A DNA stretch of 64,000 nt from a virus. This document shows positions 1-6,528 of this stretch, piece after piece; positions within the stretch are counted from its first letter, which is position 1; each line of letters begins with the position of its first letter. The position numbers and the translations under genes are program-made. The notes under the pieces were generated by a model. It had not been told where the DNA came from. It searched no databases and saw only the letters and a list, made by a program, of their open reading frames with translations. The stretch lies in IMG/VR virus record IMGVR_UViG_3300045283_000318, positions 1 through 64,000 of that record. One strand, 5' to 3'.

Positions 1-352
1 ACAGCTGCTTGACATCCCGGCAATACATCGGCCAACCCTTCGGCAGATCCATCATGGTGCCGAACAGCTGGCACAACACGACCCAGTCGTAATCGGCATA
101 GTAGGCCCAGAACTCCGGCTTCTCGCCGGCGAACGCCAGGACCTTCGGCGCGATCTCCTCGCGCGCAACGCCGTGACGGATATAGTCGAGCTTGTTGAGG
201 ACGTGTTCCTTGACCCAGTCCGACGCCAGTGCGACCTCGCAACTGAGATTTTCCAGGTACAGCGTCTTGTCGTCCTCGCGCACCATGCCGATCGAGATGA
301 GGTCGATGGTCTTGCCGTCTTCGATGAACTCGGTATCGAACCAGATTCTCAT
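1..352 (-). CDS. 3'-5' exoribonuclease, Rv2179c-like (partial, C-terminus outside window)
   Basis: About 117 codons are visible from the ATG at 352; the rest lies beyond base 1. The N-terminus carries the DEDD-type exonuclease signature: FDTEF places the first two metal-binding acids at D6 and E8, and a second acidic motif (YYADYDWVVL, D87/D89) follows, then GWPMYCRDVKQ. This order fits the polyadenylate-type 3'-5' exoribonuclease family typified by Rv2179c, which trims single-stranded RNA or DNA 3' ends. It is the last visible gene of a leftward operon of overlapping small genes. The final exonuclease motif cannot be checked. Confidence 0.75.
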   Translation of the reverse strand, partial: MRIWFDTEFIEDGKTIDLISIGMVREDDKTLYLENLSCEVALASDWVKEHVLNKLDYIRHGVAREEIAPKVLAFAGEKPEFWAYYADYDWVVLCQLFGTMMDLPKGWPMYCRDVKQL

Positions 353-355
353 GAT

Positions 356-730
356 CTACCCCATGGTGCCAACGATGAAGCAACGGATGTCGATCTGCAG
401 GTTGCCCGGCCAGCGCCGGTAAATCGGCCATGCCATCGTCACCCCCGACAAGTTCGGCTCGCGCAGCACCGCCTCATCCGGCACGTCCCACCACTGGCCC
501 TCGATGCGGACCCGGTAGTGCCCGTCCTTGGCGTCCCAGTCGAGATCGGACAGCGCGGTGCCGTCGGCATTCGAGCAGCACGGGCCCTTGCCGCTGGTCA
601 GGCCGTCGAACCACTTGTTGAGATCCGGCCGCTTAGCGTCATGCGGCCAAGCGCTGGACCATGCACAGGCGATGGTGAACAGCGCGGCGATCACCAGGAA
701 GGCAAGAAAACCCTTTTCGTCTTTGGTCAT
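356..730 (-). CDS. Membrane-anchored small protein with conserved W-rich domain
   Basis: 124 residues. An N-terminal hydrophobic helix (residues 10-28) with Lys/Glu before it predicts a membrane anchor or uncleaved signal. The exported part contains PDLNKWFDGLTSGKGPCCS and a YRVRIEGQWWDVPDEAV stretch, a pattern I recall from small exported phage and prophage proteins of rhizobia. The paired cysteines could form a disulfide in the periplasm. No enzymatic motif is seen. It sits four bases from the exoribonuclease gene and overlaps the upstream gene by an ATGA. Confidence 0.6.
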   Translation of the reverse strand: MTKDEKGFLAFLVIAALFTIACAWSSAWPHDAKRPDLNKWFDGLTSGKGPCCSNADGTALSDLDWDAKDGHYRVRIEGQWWDVPDEAVLREPNLSGVTMAWPIYRRWPGNLQIDIRCFIVGTMG

Positions 731-951
731 TCGTATTCCCCCTCAGTTGCTTTCATATCCAATTTCGGCCCGGCGTTCCGGTAAGTGAGCCACCCGACCA
801 GGATGTCCCTGATCAAAAACGACTTGCTCCATCTCTTCTCTCTCGCAGCGGTCGCCAGCTCGCGGTCGACGTCCGGCGGGATCCGGAACGAACGCGAGAC
901 CTCGCGTTTGCGTGGCCGTCGCTTGCGGGTGGATCGGAGGGGGCGAAGCAT
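727..951 (-). CDS. Small ribbon-helix-helix-like protein
   Basis: 74 residues from the ATG at 951; a longer in-frame reading exists, but this start follows the upstream stop as TGAGATG. A very basic N-terminus (RSTRKRRPRKRE) leads into VSRSFRIPPDVDRELATAA and a helix KSFLIRDIL, which has the strand-helix-helix spacing of Arc/CopG-type DNA-binding proteins. A regulatory role is inferred from this shape only. Confidence 0.5.
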   Translation of the reverse strand: MLRPLRSTRKRRPRKREVSRSFRIPPDVDRELATAAREKRWSKSFLIRDILVGWLTYRNAGPKLDMKATEGEYE

Positions 952-952
952 C

Positions 953-1138
953 TCAGAACGGGATGTCGTCGGTGCTGGACGATGGCATAAGGACCGGCGG
1001 TGCGTCCTGCTTGATGATCCAGGCCCAATATTCCTCGGCGCGCCGCTCGATTCCGAAAGGATCCATGCTCGCAATAGCGACCTGCTTGGCCATCTCCAGG
1101 CACGCCAGACGCAATTTCAGGCGCTCGTAATCTTCCAT
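953..1138 (-). CDS. Hypothetical 61-residue protein ending in an SSB-like DDIPF tail
   Basis: Start chosen at the ATG preceded by GGAGAATGAG. The protein is mostly helical with YWAWIIKQ in the middle, and it ends SSSTDDIPF. The last five residues equal the C-terminal tip by which bacterial SSB recruits replication and repair enzymes. The rest does not resemble an OB fold, so this is not an SSB; the tail may be a mimic or chance. First gene downstream of the operator at 1272-1302. Confidence 0.5.
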   Translation of the reverse strand: MEDYERLKLRLACLEMAKQVAIASMDPFGIERRAEEYWAWIIKQDAPPVLMPSSSTDDIPF

Positions 1139-1271
1139 CTCATTCTCCAAAAAGCGGGGCGCTGTACTCGGCAGACGGGTTGAGCCGGCACAGCGCCCCG
1201 AGTGACCTCGGCCGCCAGGAATTGACCAAGGACCTGCGGGCAAGGTCGAGGGGAGGAGCCGCAGGATGGTG

Positions 1272-1302
1272 ATACGATGTACTACAATTGGGGTAGCGTC
1301 AA
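1272..1302 (-). promoter_or_regulatory. Promoter/operator with 17-bp element shared with 61039
   Basis: Read leftward: a TTGACG -35 box (1297-1302), then the element TACCCCAATTGTAGTAC (1279-1295), identical over 17 bp to a site in front of the recombinase gene at 61 kb, then a variant of the ATACA-W-TGTAT palindrome (ATACGATGTAC on plus, 1272-1282). The 17-mer is an imperfect palindrome around CAATTG. No convincing -10 box was found. Placed to drive the gene starting at 1138. Confidence 0.5.
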
Positions 1303-1305
1303 GCC

Positions 1306-1620
1306 CTAATTTGGCGTGGCGTTCGTCGGACCGATCCGAGGCACTGCGGGCGGATCGGCCGGCTTCTCGCCCGCCTTCACCTCGCCGGCCGGCGCCGTCA
1401 GAATCTTCTGCTTGAAGTATACGGCAATGCCGCCAAGCTCGAGCGACCGCCCCTGCGCCGCGGTGTCGAGCAGGCCGTTCTGGCCGGTCAGCGCCTTCTC
1501 CTCTTGGGGCGACAGAATGACGACCTTGCAGGGCTCACCCGGCGTCGGGCAATCGACCGCTCGGGCCGGCGAGATCCAGTTCAACAAGATCGGCACGGTC
1601 ACCAGCAGAATTTTCTTCAC
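1306..1620 (-). CDS. Exported small protein (signal peptide)
   Basis: 104 residues from a GTG start with AAGGAG eight bases upstream. MKKILLVTVPILLNWISPARA is a classical Sec signal with an Ala-Arg-Ala cleavage region. The mature part has two cysteines (DCPTPGEPCKVV), the segment LSPQEEKALTGQNGLLDTAA and a Pro-rich end. It resembles small periplasmic phage proteins of unknown function. It overlaps the upstream HTH gene by about 85 bases in another frame. Confidence 0.6.
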   Translation of the reverse strand: MKKILLVTVPILLNWISPARAVDCPTPGEPCKVVILSPQEEKALTGQNGLLDTAAQGRSLELGGIAVYFKQKILTAPAGEVKAGEKPADPPAVPRIGPTNATPN

Positions 1621-1921
1621 GTCGTTTCTCCTTCTTGGGTTTTCCGGCGTAGGGCACCGGCCTGCGAGCCTTGAGAACTTTCTTGCGGCGCTTCCTCGGC
1701 ACCAAGCCGAGCTTGCGCGCCTCCCGCTCGGTCTCCTCCTGCCGGCGCTTGTTCTCGATCATGCCGCGAACAGCGATCTCGTAGGGGCCAGGGATTTCCT
1801 TACGGGCGCCGAGCCGGTGGATAGTGGAGACGTCGACGGCGAGGGCGTCGGCGAGCTTCGACTTCCAGTGCTTGCGTCCGAACAGGCGGATGCCGGCGAT
1901 CTTGAACTGTTCTGGACTCAT
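1535..1921 (-). CDS. HTH DNA-binding protein with basic tail
   Basis: 128 residues from an ATG that overlaps the upstream stop (ATGA). The first 60 residues (FGRKHWKSKLADALAVDVST, then IHRLGARKEIPGPYE) read as helix-turn-helix: a helix, a tight turn at ALAVDVST, and a recognition helix starting IHRLG. The second half is Lys/Arg-rich (PRKRRKKVLKARR), consistent with nucleic-acid binding. Probably a phage regulator; its target is unknown. Confidence 0.6.
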   Translation of the reverse strand: MSPEQFKIAGIRLFGRKHWKSKLADALAVDVSTIHRLGARKEIPGPYEIAVRGMIENKRRQEETEREARKLGLVPRKRRKKVLKARRPVPYAGKPKKEKRREENSAGDRADLVELDLAGPSGRLPDAG

Positions 1922-2169
1922 TCGACGGTCCATGGCGGCACGTTGGACCAGTGGACGATTTGATCTTCTCCGCTGTTCCAATAACGAAGGGAGCCCGATT
2001 GCGCATAGAGTCTCGGCACGAACGCTCTCCGCGTTATGTCGATAATATCTTCCATCACGGTCGGAGAAAGCATCTGCTTCACCGGCATCAGGCTGCCGGC
2101 CCGGACGATCGCAGGCGCGGCGACGAGCGAGATCAAACCGGTGATGAGGGAGCGGCGGGAGAGGGTCAT
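1918..2169 (-). CDS. Tat-signal small protein with a major-capsid-like peptide
   Basis: 83 residues. SRRSLITGLISLVAAPAIVRA is a twin-arginine export signal. The mature part contains ITRRAFVPRLYAQSGSLRYW, which matches the arm of this phage's own major capsid protein (VTRRAFVPRLFVQ) at ten of twelve positions from TRRAFVPRL onward. The codons differ at most positions, so the match is at protein level. Function unknown. It overlaps its neighbours by ATGA on both sides. Confidence 0.65.
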   Translation of the reverse strand: MTLSRRSLITGLISLVAAPAIVRAGSLMPVKQMLSPTVMEDIIDITRRAFVPRLYAQSGSLRYWNSGEDQIVHWSNVPPWTVE

Positions 2170-2495
2170 CCGTACCTCGACGACTCGGCCGCCAGCACGA
2201 TCAGGTTCCAGATGCGGTCGGTCTCGGACTGCTTGGGAAAAGCGACCTCGGCAATCGGGCAGGGCGGGGCCGCTGGAGAAACTTGCACGTCGGCAGCGCG
2301 CGTCAGGAAGCGCCAGTCAAACTCGTGAACTGCCGTGACTTCAGAACCATGCTTGGCCGGGTCGATGCCGTACACCGTGACCCTCGCCTGCTCAAGCAGC
2401 CGTTGTTTGTGCTCGTTCTCAAAACTCTCCCGCCACTTGGCGCGCATCATGTTGTACGAACCTTGGATAATCTTCCGCTTGGTCTCGTTATCCAA
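2166..2495 (-). CDS. Hypothetical protein
   Basis: 109 residues if read from a TTG at 2495; an internal ATG-ATG pair (residues 16-17) preceded by AAGG is an alternative start. The sequence is hydrophilic and helical (MMRAKWRESFENEHKQRLL) with WRFLTRAADVQVSPAAPPCP in the middle. No motif recognised. Part of the overlapping leftward operon. Confidence 0.5.
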   Translation of the reverse strand: MDNETKRKIIQGSYNMMRAKWRESFENEHKQRLLEQARVTVYGIDPAKHGSEVTAVHEFDWRFLTRAADVQVSPAAPPCPIAEVAFPKQSETDRIWNLIVLAAESSRYG

Positions 2496-2505
2496 ACAGC
2501 TTATG

Positions 2506-2586
2506 TCAGTACCTCCTCAAAACCAGCCACCAGAACAGGTAGCCGAGCACGATGATCCAAAATGTGATCTTGGTGGCTAGTGACAT
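2506..2586 (-). CDS. 26-residue single-pass membrane peptide
   Basis: ATG to TGA with one hydrophobic segment (TFWIIVLGYLFWWLVL) flanked by Lys at the front and RRY at the end, the usual inside-positive arrangement. It fills the otherwise empty space between two genes, and its last codons (AGGAGG) could serve as ribosome site for the next frame. Too short for family assignment. Confidence 0.45.
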   Translation of the reverse strand: MSLATKITFWIIVLGYLFWWLVLRRY

Positions 2587-2807
2587 GACAGCTGCGCCTG
2601 TCTCGCTGCCGCCGAGCGGTTGGCATGATACCACGCGTTGACCTTGGCGCGGGACCGCTGCCGGTACAGCGTGTCGGTCCAATACTTCTGTCTGTATCGG
2701 ATCGACTCACACATGCGGCATATCGGATAGAGCCGCCCGTTCCTGGTGAACCAGCGCGTGTTCTTGGCGGTGCGGAGGTGGCCGCGATGGCAGTGGGTGC
2801 TGGTCAC
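2577..2807 (-). CDS. Free-standing zinc-finger protein resembling an HNH nuclease tail
   Basis: 76 residues from a GTG that overlaps the upstream stop. THCHRGHLRTAKNTRWF followed by CRMCESIRYRQ has the C-x2-GH...NT...C-x2-C layout found at the C-terminal end of the HNH nucleases at 51 and 59 kb (THCKNGHEFNEKNT...CRACRSA). The HNH catalytic part is missing. Possibly a small DNA-binding protein or a remnant of a homing nuclease. Confidence 0.55.
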   Translation of the reverse strand: MTSTHCHRGHLRTAKNTRWFTRNGRLYPICRMCESIRYRQKYWTDTLYRQRSRAKVNAWYHANRSAAARQAQLSCH

Positions 2808-3010
2808 GGGTGGTTGCCTCCCGGCGGGATATTGTAGTCGCCGAAATCCGGGTCGTTCCTTGCCTTCGCCAACTCTGCCTCTCGTTCTTTCACTGCTTCA
2901 GCGATCGCTTTGGCATCGGGCCTGGGTCTCTTGGCATCCAGCTTGTCGGCTTCTTCGACGAGCTGATTAGCATCCGCTTGCGAATAGTCCGGACAGTCTT
3001 GCGGCATCAT
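2804..3010 (-). CDS. Hypothetical acidic helical protein
   Basis: 68 residues rich in Ala, Asp, Glu and Lys with a central helix (AIAEAVKEREAELAKAR) and a Pro/Gly-rich C-terminus. Likely a small coiled coil. Overlaps neighbours by GTGA and ATGATG, so it is co-translated. No family recognised. Confidence 0.55.
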   Translation of the reverse strand: MMPQDCPDYSQADANQLVEEADKLDAKRPRPDAKAIAEAVKEREAELAKARNDPDFGDYNIPPGGNHP

Positions 3011-3195
3011 ATCAACTCACATTTTTTGGCAAGCCACTCGGGCATCGTGCAGATGCTCGACTTGTCACCGACCTGCTCGACCTCACATTGCGACTTGGGA
3101 ATCCAGACCTCCCGGTGCCCGTCGTTGATCAGGAAGGCGCGCGGCGTCTCCATGCGGACGAAGCAGGCGATGTCGACGAGGCCGGATTTGGACAT
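3007..3195 (-). CDS. Small phage protein of the INDGHREVWIPKSQCE type
   Basis: 62 residues. FLINDGHREVWIPKSQCE and the ending TMPEWLAKKCELI match a small protein type I recall from many proteobacterial phages and prophages, function unknown. The predicted fold is a short beta sheet followed by a helix. Start overlaps the stop of the upstream membrane gene. Confidence 0.65.
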   Translation of the reverse strand: MSKSGLVDIACFVRMETPRAFLINDGHREVWIPKSQCEVEQVGDKSSICTMPEWLAKKCELI

Positions 3196-3368
3196 CAGTG
3201 ATCCTCACGCGATCGGACCACGAGCGCCTGCGATGCGCGAATCGCCTTGTCCTCCAGATCCGAACGCTTGAACCAGTTGATCAGATAGAGAATCACGCCG
3301 GCAACGCAGACAGCGATGAACATGATGGCCAGGGGCCAGGATTCCGAGATGATGCGGAGAACTTCCAT
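3195..3368 (-). CDS. 57-residue single-pass membrane protein
   Basis: ATG at 3368 to TGA overlapping the next ATG. One strong transmembrane helix (LAIMFIAVCVAGVILYLI, residues 13-30) followed by a charged cytoplasmic tail (WFKRSDLEDKAIRAS). No lysis or spanin features beyond the helix. Function unknown. Confidence 0.55.
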   Translation of the reverse strand: MEVLRIISESWPLAIMFIAVCVAGVILYLINWFKRSDLEDKAIRASQALVVRSREDH

Positions 3369-3380
3369 CGGGGGTAGCTC

Positions 3381-3764
3381 CTATTTCTTATTCCAGGGCT
3401 TGAACGCCAGCAGGGTCTCGATGGCGGGCCACTCTCCGGTGAAGGTGATCGCCCGATCGTCAATGGTCAGGAACGCCGGCGGCTTCTCCAGCGGCCACTC
3501 GACGTTCTCCAATCCCGGACCTGCCGGGCTGTCGTACCAGCAGGTGCCGGCCTCGACACGAAGGTAAGTGCGCATGGCGGGAATGCCGCCCGGCTGGTTC
3601 GATCGCGAGCTGAAAACCGCGACGCGGAAATTCGCCATGGCGCCGAGCATGAAGGAGATCGCTCCAGGGACGATCGGATCGGGGATGACGTCGGCGCCCT
3701 TCCATCCGGAGGTGTAGGAGTGGATGACGCCGTCGAAGTCCAGGCAGAGGATCGGTTTTGTCAT
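3381..3764 (-). CDS. HAD-superfamily phosphatase
   Basis: 127 residues. LDFDGVIHSY gives HAD motif I with the nucleophile D9 and acid D11; FSSRS (near residue 51) gives the motif II serine; the acidic motif IDDRA lies near residue 101. The length fits the small cap-less HAD phosphatases common in phages, thought to act on nucleotide or sugar phosphates. It overlaps the Tad1-like gene by an ATGA, so both are made together. Confidence 0.8.
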   Translation of the reverse strand: MTKPILCLDFDGVIHSYTSGWKGADVIPDPIVPGAISFMLGAMANFRVAVFSSRSNQPGGIPAMRTYLRVEAGTCWYDSPAGPGLENVEWPLEKPPAFLTIDDRAITFTGEWPAIETLLAFKPWNKK

Positions 3765-4162
3765 TTCTCGCTCGTTCCCTCGACGCCCCGCTCCATCCGC
3801 TTCAGTGTCCGCTCATAAAGCCAGATAAGAGCCTTCTTGGCGTGAAGGAGCGCCATCTGGTTCTCGTTGCAAGGATAAGGGCCTTCCTGGAAACATTCGA
3901 GGCGGTCGATGACGATCGCCAGCAGGACTTCCTGGGTGATGCCGTTGACGCCCTGTTCGGCGATCGGGCCACACTGGAAAATGATCGTGGCGGCGTTGTC
4001 GTCCTCCGGATCGGGGCAAGCAAGCGCGGCCACATTGCGATGCATCTGCATGCCGGAAATCGCATAGACGTGGCTCGCTCCACCGGCGCCGGGCTCATCG
4101 AGCGCTTGGATATTCAGCTTGTCGTTGAGCGGGTTGGCCTTGTGGGTGTCGATGGTTCTCAT
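3761..4162 (-). CDS. tad1: Probable Tad1-family cyclic-nucleotide sponge (anti-Thoeris)
   Basis: 133 residues from the ATG that overlaps the upstream stop. Conserved blocks are NDKLNIQALDEPGAGGASH, IIFQCGPIAEQGVNGITQE and ERTLKRMERGVEGT. Residues F91, N101, R118 and R122 have exactly the spacing (10, 17, 4) that I recall for the ligand-pocket residues F82, N92, R109 and R113 of characterised Tad1. Tad1 binds gcADPR and some cyclic oligonucleotides, blocking Thoeris and related defences. The assignment rests on memory of the family and not on an alignment. A longer in-frame N-terminus exists but looks non-coding. Confidence 0.7.
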   Translation of the reverse strand: MRTIDTHKANPLNDKLNIQALDEPGAGGASHVYAISGMQMHRNVAALACPDPEDDNAATIIFQCGPIAEQGVNGITQEVLLAIVIDRLECFQEGPYPCNENQMALLHAKKALIWLYERTLKRMERGVEGTSEK

Positions 4163-4368
4163 TTGAACAGCCTCGCCCGGACCGCCGCGTCCTTGGATTC
4201 CAGGAGCTTGCGCAGCGCGACGGTGCGCTCGGGGTTGCGGGGTGTCGTGGTGACGACCCGATGTGCCAGTTCGCAGTAAGGCTTGCTGGCTACCTGCAAA
4301 TGCTCTGGCAAATGTGCGTATTCGAAGAACTGGAGGATGGACTCGATCTCCGTGGGGCCTTCGGGCAT
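4159..4368 (-). CDS. Small helical phage protein next to tad1
   Basis: 69 residues. The pattern FFEYAHLPEHLQ, then CELAHRVV, then PERTVALRKLLESKDAAVRA matches a widespread small phage protein. Two helices joined at TTPRNPERT form a likely hairpin. The pattern also resembles the Acb2/Tad1-type hairpin proteins, so it may be a second signal-binding protein; this is inference. ATGA overlap with the Tad1-like gene implies coupled translation. Confidence 0.55.
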   Translation of the reverse strand: MPEGPTEIESILQFFEYAHLPEHLQVASKPYCELAHRVVTTTPRNPERTVALRKLLESKDAAVRARLFK

Positions 4369-4436
4369 TCATTGTCTCCTCGGTTGTGCGGGCGCAGGTT
4401 ACGCCTGCTTTGGCAGAATGCAATAGCTATTTTTGA

Positions 4437-5231
4437 CTACGGCAGCTCGGGCATTTCCTTGAGGTTTCTCAAAAACTGAGCTTCGGAAGGAGTGTAGTCA
4501 GGGCCCGGCGGTTTAGGTTTACGTTTCTTGTAGGGCTTTTTCGCCGGTCCGCGAGGACGTCCGCGATTTATCGCCGATCCGAGGGGAAGCCCGATCGCCT
4601 GCGCCAGCGTCCAGCCTAGCTTCAGGCGCTGGTACACTATGTTGCGTGACAGGCCAAGCTCTTCGACCAAATCGATCAGGAGCATCTTCTTGCCGTTGTA
4701 GGTCACGAGCACCGAGTTGCGCTTGTTTCGCCCTTGATCCTTACGGCTTATCCACCGACAATTCGTCGGCTCGTAGTTACCATTTACATTGTCTCGCTCG
4801 ATCGTGAACTTCGAGTCCGGCTTGCGGCCCATGTCGAGCATGAAGTTCTTGAAGTCGTTCCAGCGCTCGCAGATCGTAATACCGCGGCCACCATAAATTG
4901 GATACTTCTTGCTACTCGGGTCGAGACACCTGGCGCGCATGTTTATCCAGGATTGGTATTCTGATTTGTACTCGGTGGTGAGCGGAACGGGGCGACCTTG
5001 TTTGTGGATGGGGGCTGAGCATCTTGTTTTACGGCCTTCGCGCAGTTTATCGCGGCCGACGACGATCTCCGCGCCGCACGAGCAGCGGCATAGCCACGTA
5101 ATGCAACGCCCTTTCCGGCCAGCACGTGAGAGCACAGTCAGCTCGCCGAACTTCCGACCCTCGAGCCGAATGATGCGACCTGCATGATATCGTTCAACTT
5201 TTTTTGTGAAAGCCCTCGATCTTACGGTCAT
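4437..5231 (-). CDS. HNH-type free-standing endonuclease
   Basis: 264 residues. The N-terminus has a zinc-ribbon-like CRCSCGAEIVVGRD and C-x-APIHK. The core YQSWINMRARCLDPSSKKY, YGGRGITICERWNDF and NVNGNYEPTNCRWISRKDQ belongs to a large phage HNH-like family, in which a Lys/Glu-Arg-Asp-x-N...N...N-x-R set replaces strict H-N-H. A second DNA-binding helix (GLSRNIVYQRLKLGWTL) follows, with a basic tail. Probably a homing nuclease. It is the first gene of the leftward operon, behind an AT-rich leader. Confidence 0.8.
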   Translation of the reverse strand: MTVRSRAFTKKVERYHAGRIIRLEGRKFGELTVLSRAGRKGRCITWLCRCSCGAEIVVGRDKLREGRKTRCSAPIHKQGRPVPLTTEYKSEYQSWINMRARCLDPSSKKYPIYGGRGITICERWNDFKNFMLDMGRKPDSKFTIERDNVNGNYEPTNCRWISRKDQGRNKRNSVLVTYNGKKMLLIDLVEELGLSRNIVYQRLKLGWTLAQAIGLPLGSAINRGRPRGPAKKPYKKRKPKPPGPDYTPSEAQFLRNLKEMPELP

Positions 5232-5234
5232 GTT

Positions 5235-5268
5235 TTTAATTTTTAAAAATTTTTTAGGGTCGCGTCAA
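5235..5268 (-). promoter_or_regulatory. Leftward promoter for the 5231-1 operon
   Basis: Reading left, TTGACG (5263-5268) is followed after 17 bases by a run of A/T (TAAAAA within the block of T's and A's at 5235-5256), directly ahead of the HNH start codon. The leader is short and AT-rich against a GC-rich background. Confidence 0.5.
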
Positions 5269-5484
5269 GCCAAATTTCCGGCGGAAGTACGAGTAGGCCT
5301 CCTCCTGATTGTAAACCTCAGCGGGCCATCGCCTGGCGGGATTTCTCACGCATCTGTGATCCGTTACCGTTCACAGTGTCGTGACCGTCCCTACCTCACA
5401 TCGGCACCCTGCACGTAGTCACTAGAAGAACCCTCTCTAAGTAATTGATACTGCTAACAAACAAATTATTTCGTGGGGTTTGTA

Positions 5485-5508
5485 GTATCTCACTGTTGAG
5501 TGGGATAC
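5485..5508. promoter_or_regulatory. 24-bp dyad, likely operator
   Basis: GTATC-t-CACT-gttg-AGTG-g-GATAC: 9-base arms with one position unmatched, centred at 5496.5 in the non-coding region between the leftward and rightward transcription units. It lies 44 bases upstream of the rightward HTH gene, a usual place for a phage repressor site. The rest of the gap (5269-5484) shows no gene I can support. Confidence 0.45.
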
Positions 5509-5551
5509 GGCTCGCGGTGTAAGTCAAGCGGTCGGAGGGATTTATTTCGAG

Positions 5552-5935
5552 GTGAGTGGGTTGGGGGTTGAGGCCTCGAGCGCGGTTGCAGCGGCGCGGA
5601 ACCATAACAATAAGAATGCCCCTTCCGGCCATACGCGAGATTTCGATTTGCAAGCCGTTACGCCATTTCGACGCGCAGTCGACCAGCTCCGGCCAGGTGC
5701 CACGGGTAGCGAGGCTGCAGCGCTATTAGACAATCGAATCAGCCGCAACGTGGCATGCAATTGGTTGGCTGGCCGTCGACAGGCGCCGCGATGGGCCTTC
5801 CTCATGCTGGCGAGCAAGATCCGCGAACGTGCATTGCCTGCACTGGCGATCGCTGCAGAGCTCGAACAAACAAAAGAACGCCCCGGCCTGAAAGCCGGAG
5901 CGCTCAACCTCGCGAAATGGAAAGCCCGCCGCTAA
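5552..5935 (+). CDS. HTH regulator in the early control region
   Basis: 127 residues from a GTG; GGAGGG lies about 12 bases upstream. The N-terminal 30 residues are low-complexity and may not be translated. The central part (FRRAVDQLRPGATGSEAAALL, then SRNVACNWLAGRRQAPRWA) reads as helix-turn-helix with a recognition helix VACNWLAGRR. Its position at the divergence between early operons makes it a candidate repressor for the nearby dyads; there is no direct evidence. Confidence 0.55.
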   Translation: MSGLGVEASSAVAAARNHNNKNAPSGHTRDFDLQAVTPFRRAVDQLRPGATGSEAAALLDNRISRNVACNWLAGRRQAPRWAFLMLASKIRERALPALAIAAELEQTKERPGLKAGALNLAKWKARR

Positions 5936-6035
5936 TCGGTCATCGGCAAGACGCGCGCTCGAAAGTTATCTCCGACCTTCTCGGGCTTTGAGACTTTCCA
6001 CGTCTGAGTAGGCGGCATCCCTCATCCTCCAATAA

Positions 6036-6058
6036 GCCCGCGCAAAGCGGGCGGGTTT
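6036..6058. terminator. Bidirectional terminator between convergent genes
   Basis: GCCCGC-gcaaa-GCGGGC stem-loop followed by GGGTTT on plus; on minus the same stem is followed by TTATT. It separates the HTH gene from the convergent gene ending at 6064. The T runs are short, so efficiency is uncertain. Confidence 0.55.
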
Positions 6059-6063
6059 CAATT

Positions 6064-6300
6064 CTAACCGGTCACCGCAACGTACCGCTCGCCGTCCCAC
6101 TTCTCCAGGAGATGTACGTCGACGCGAACCGTAATGGAACGCTTGGCCTCGGACAACGCCTCGTTATCATCGCGAGCGCCGATCATAATCCAGCCGTATT
6201 GGCCTTTATAGCGGTAACTAAGCAAGCCTTTACCGGCACAAGGCCGATCCCAAAACTTGATAGACGTTGTATTCCCGCCCTCTGATACCTTTTTATACAA
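6064..6300 (-). CDS. Hypothetical protein of the YRGxYGWIMIGA type
   Basis: 78 residues from a TTG with GGAG seven bases upstream. LLSYRYKGQYGWIMIGARDDNEALSEAKRS and LLEKWDGERYVAV (both blocks conserved in small phage proteins I recall) suggest a compact alpha/beta protein of unknown role. Its start codon overlaps one copy of the ATACAATGT motif, so it may be under the same control as the early genes. Confidence 0.6.
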   Translation of the reverse strand: MYKKVSEGGNTTSIKFWDRPCAGKGLLSYRYKGQYGWIMIGARDDNEALSEAKRSITVRVDVHLLEKWDGERYVAVTG

Positions 6301-6401
6301 TGTTTTTCTCCATTTTAGCTAAAAACGACGCTCCGAATCACTCATTTCTCATACAATGTATCGAATTTACGCATCGAAAACAATAAAAATATACATTGTA
6401 T
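6295..6401. promoter_or_regulatory. Cluster of three ATACA-W-TGTAT operators
   Basis: Two perfect 11-bp odd palindromes (6351-6361 and 6391-6401), 40 bp centre to centre, and one 10/11 copy over the start codon (6295-6305). On minus a TTGTTT-17-TACATT promoter overlaps the 6351 copy. The spacing of about four helical turns suits cooperative binding by a dimeric repressor. Confidence 0.6.
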
Positions 6402-6528
6402 CACTAAAACGTGATAAAAGCACCCACTCGCTGCGATCTTGTTCCGACCACGAAAAAATAACCCGTTGAAATAATTGAAATGTTCCGCGTTCCGACCGCG
6501 ACCCCCCCTTTCGTACTACGCGCTGGTT

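Noticed and set aside
5396-5653. 85-codon minus-strand frame in the early control region
   Set aside because: Overlaps the dyad and the start of the HTH gene, has no ribosome site and unlikely composition.
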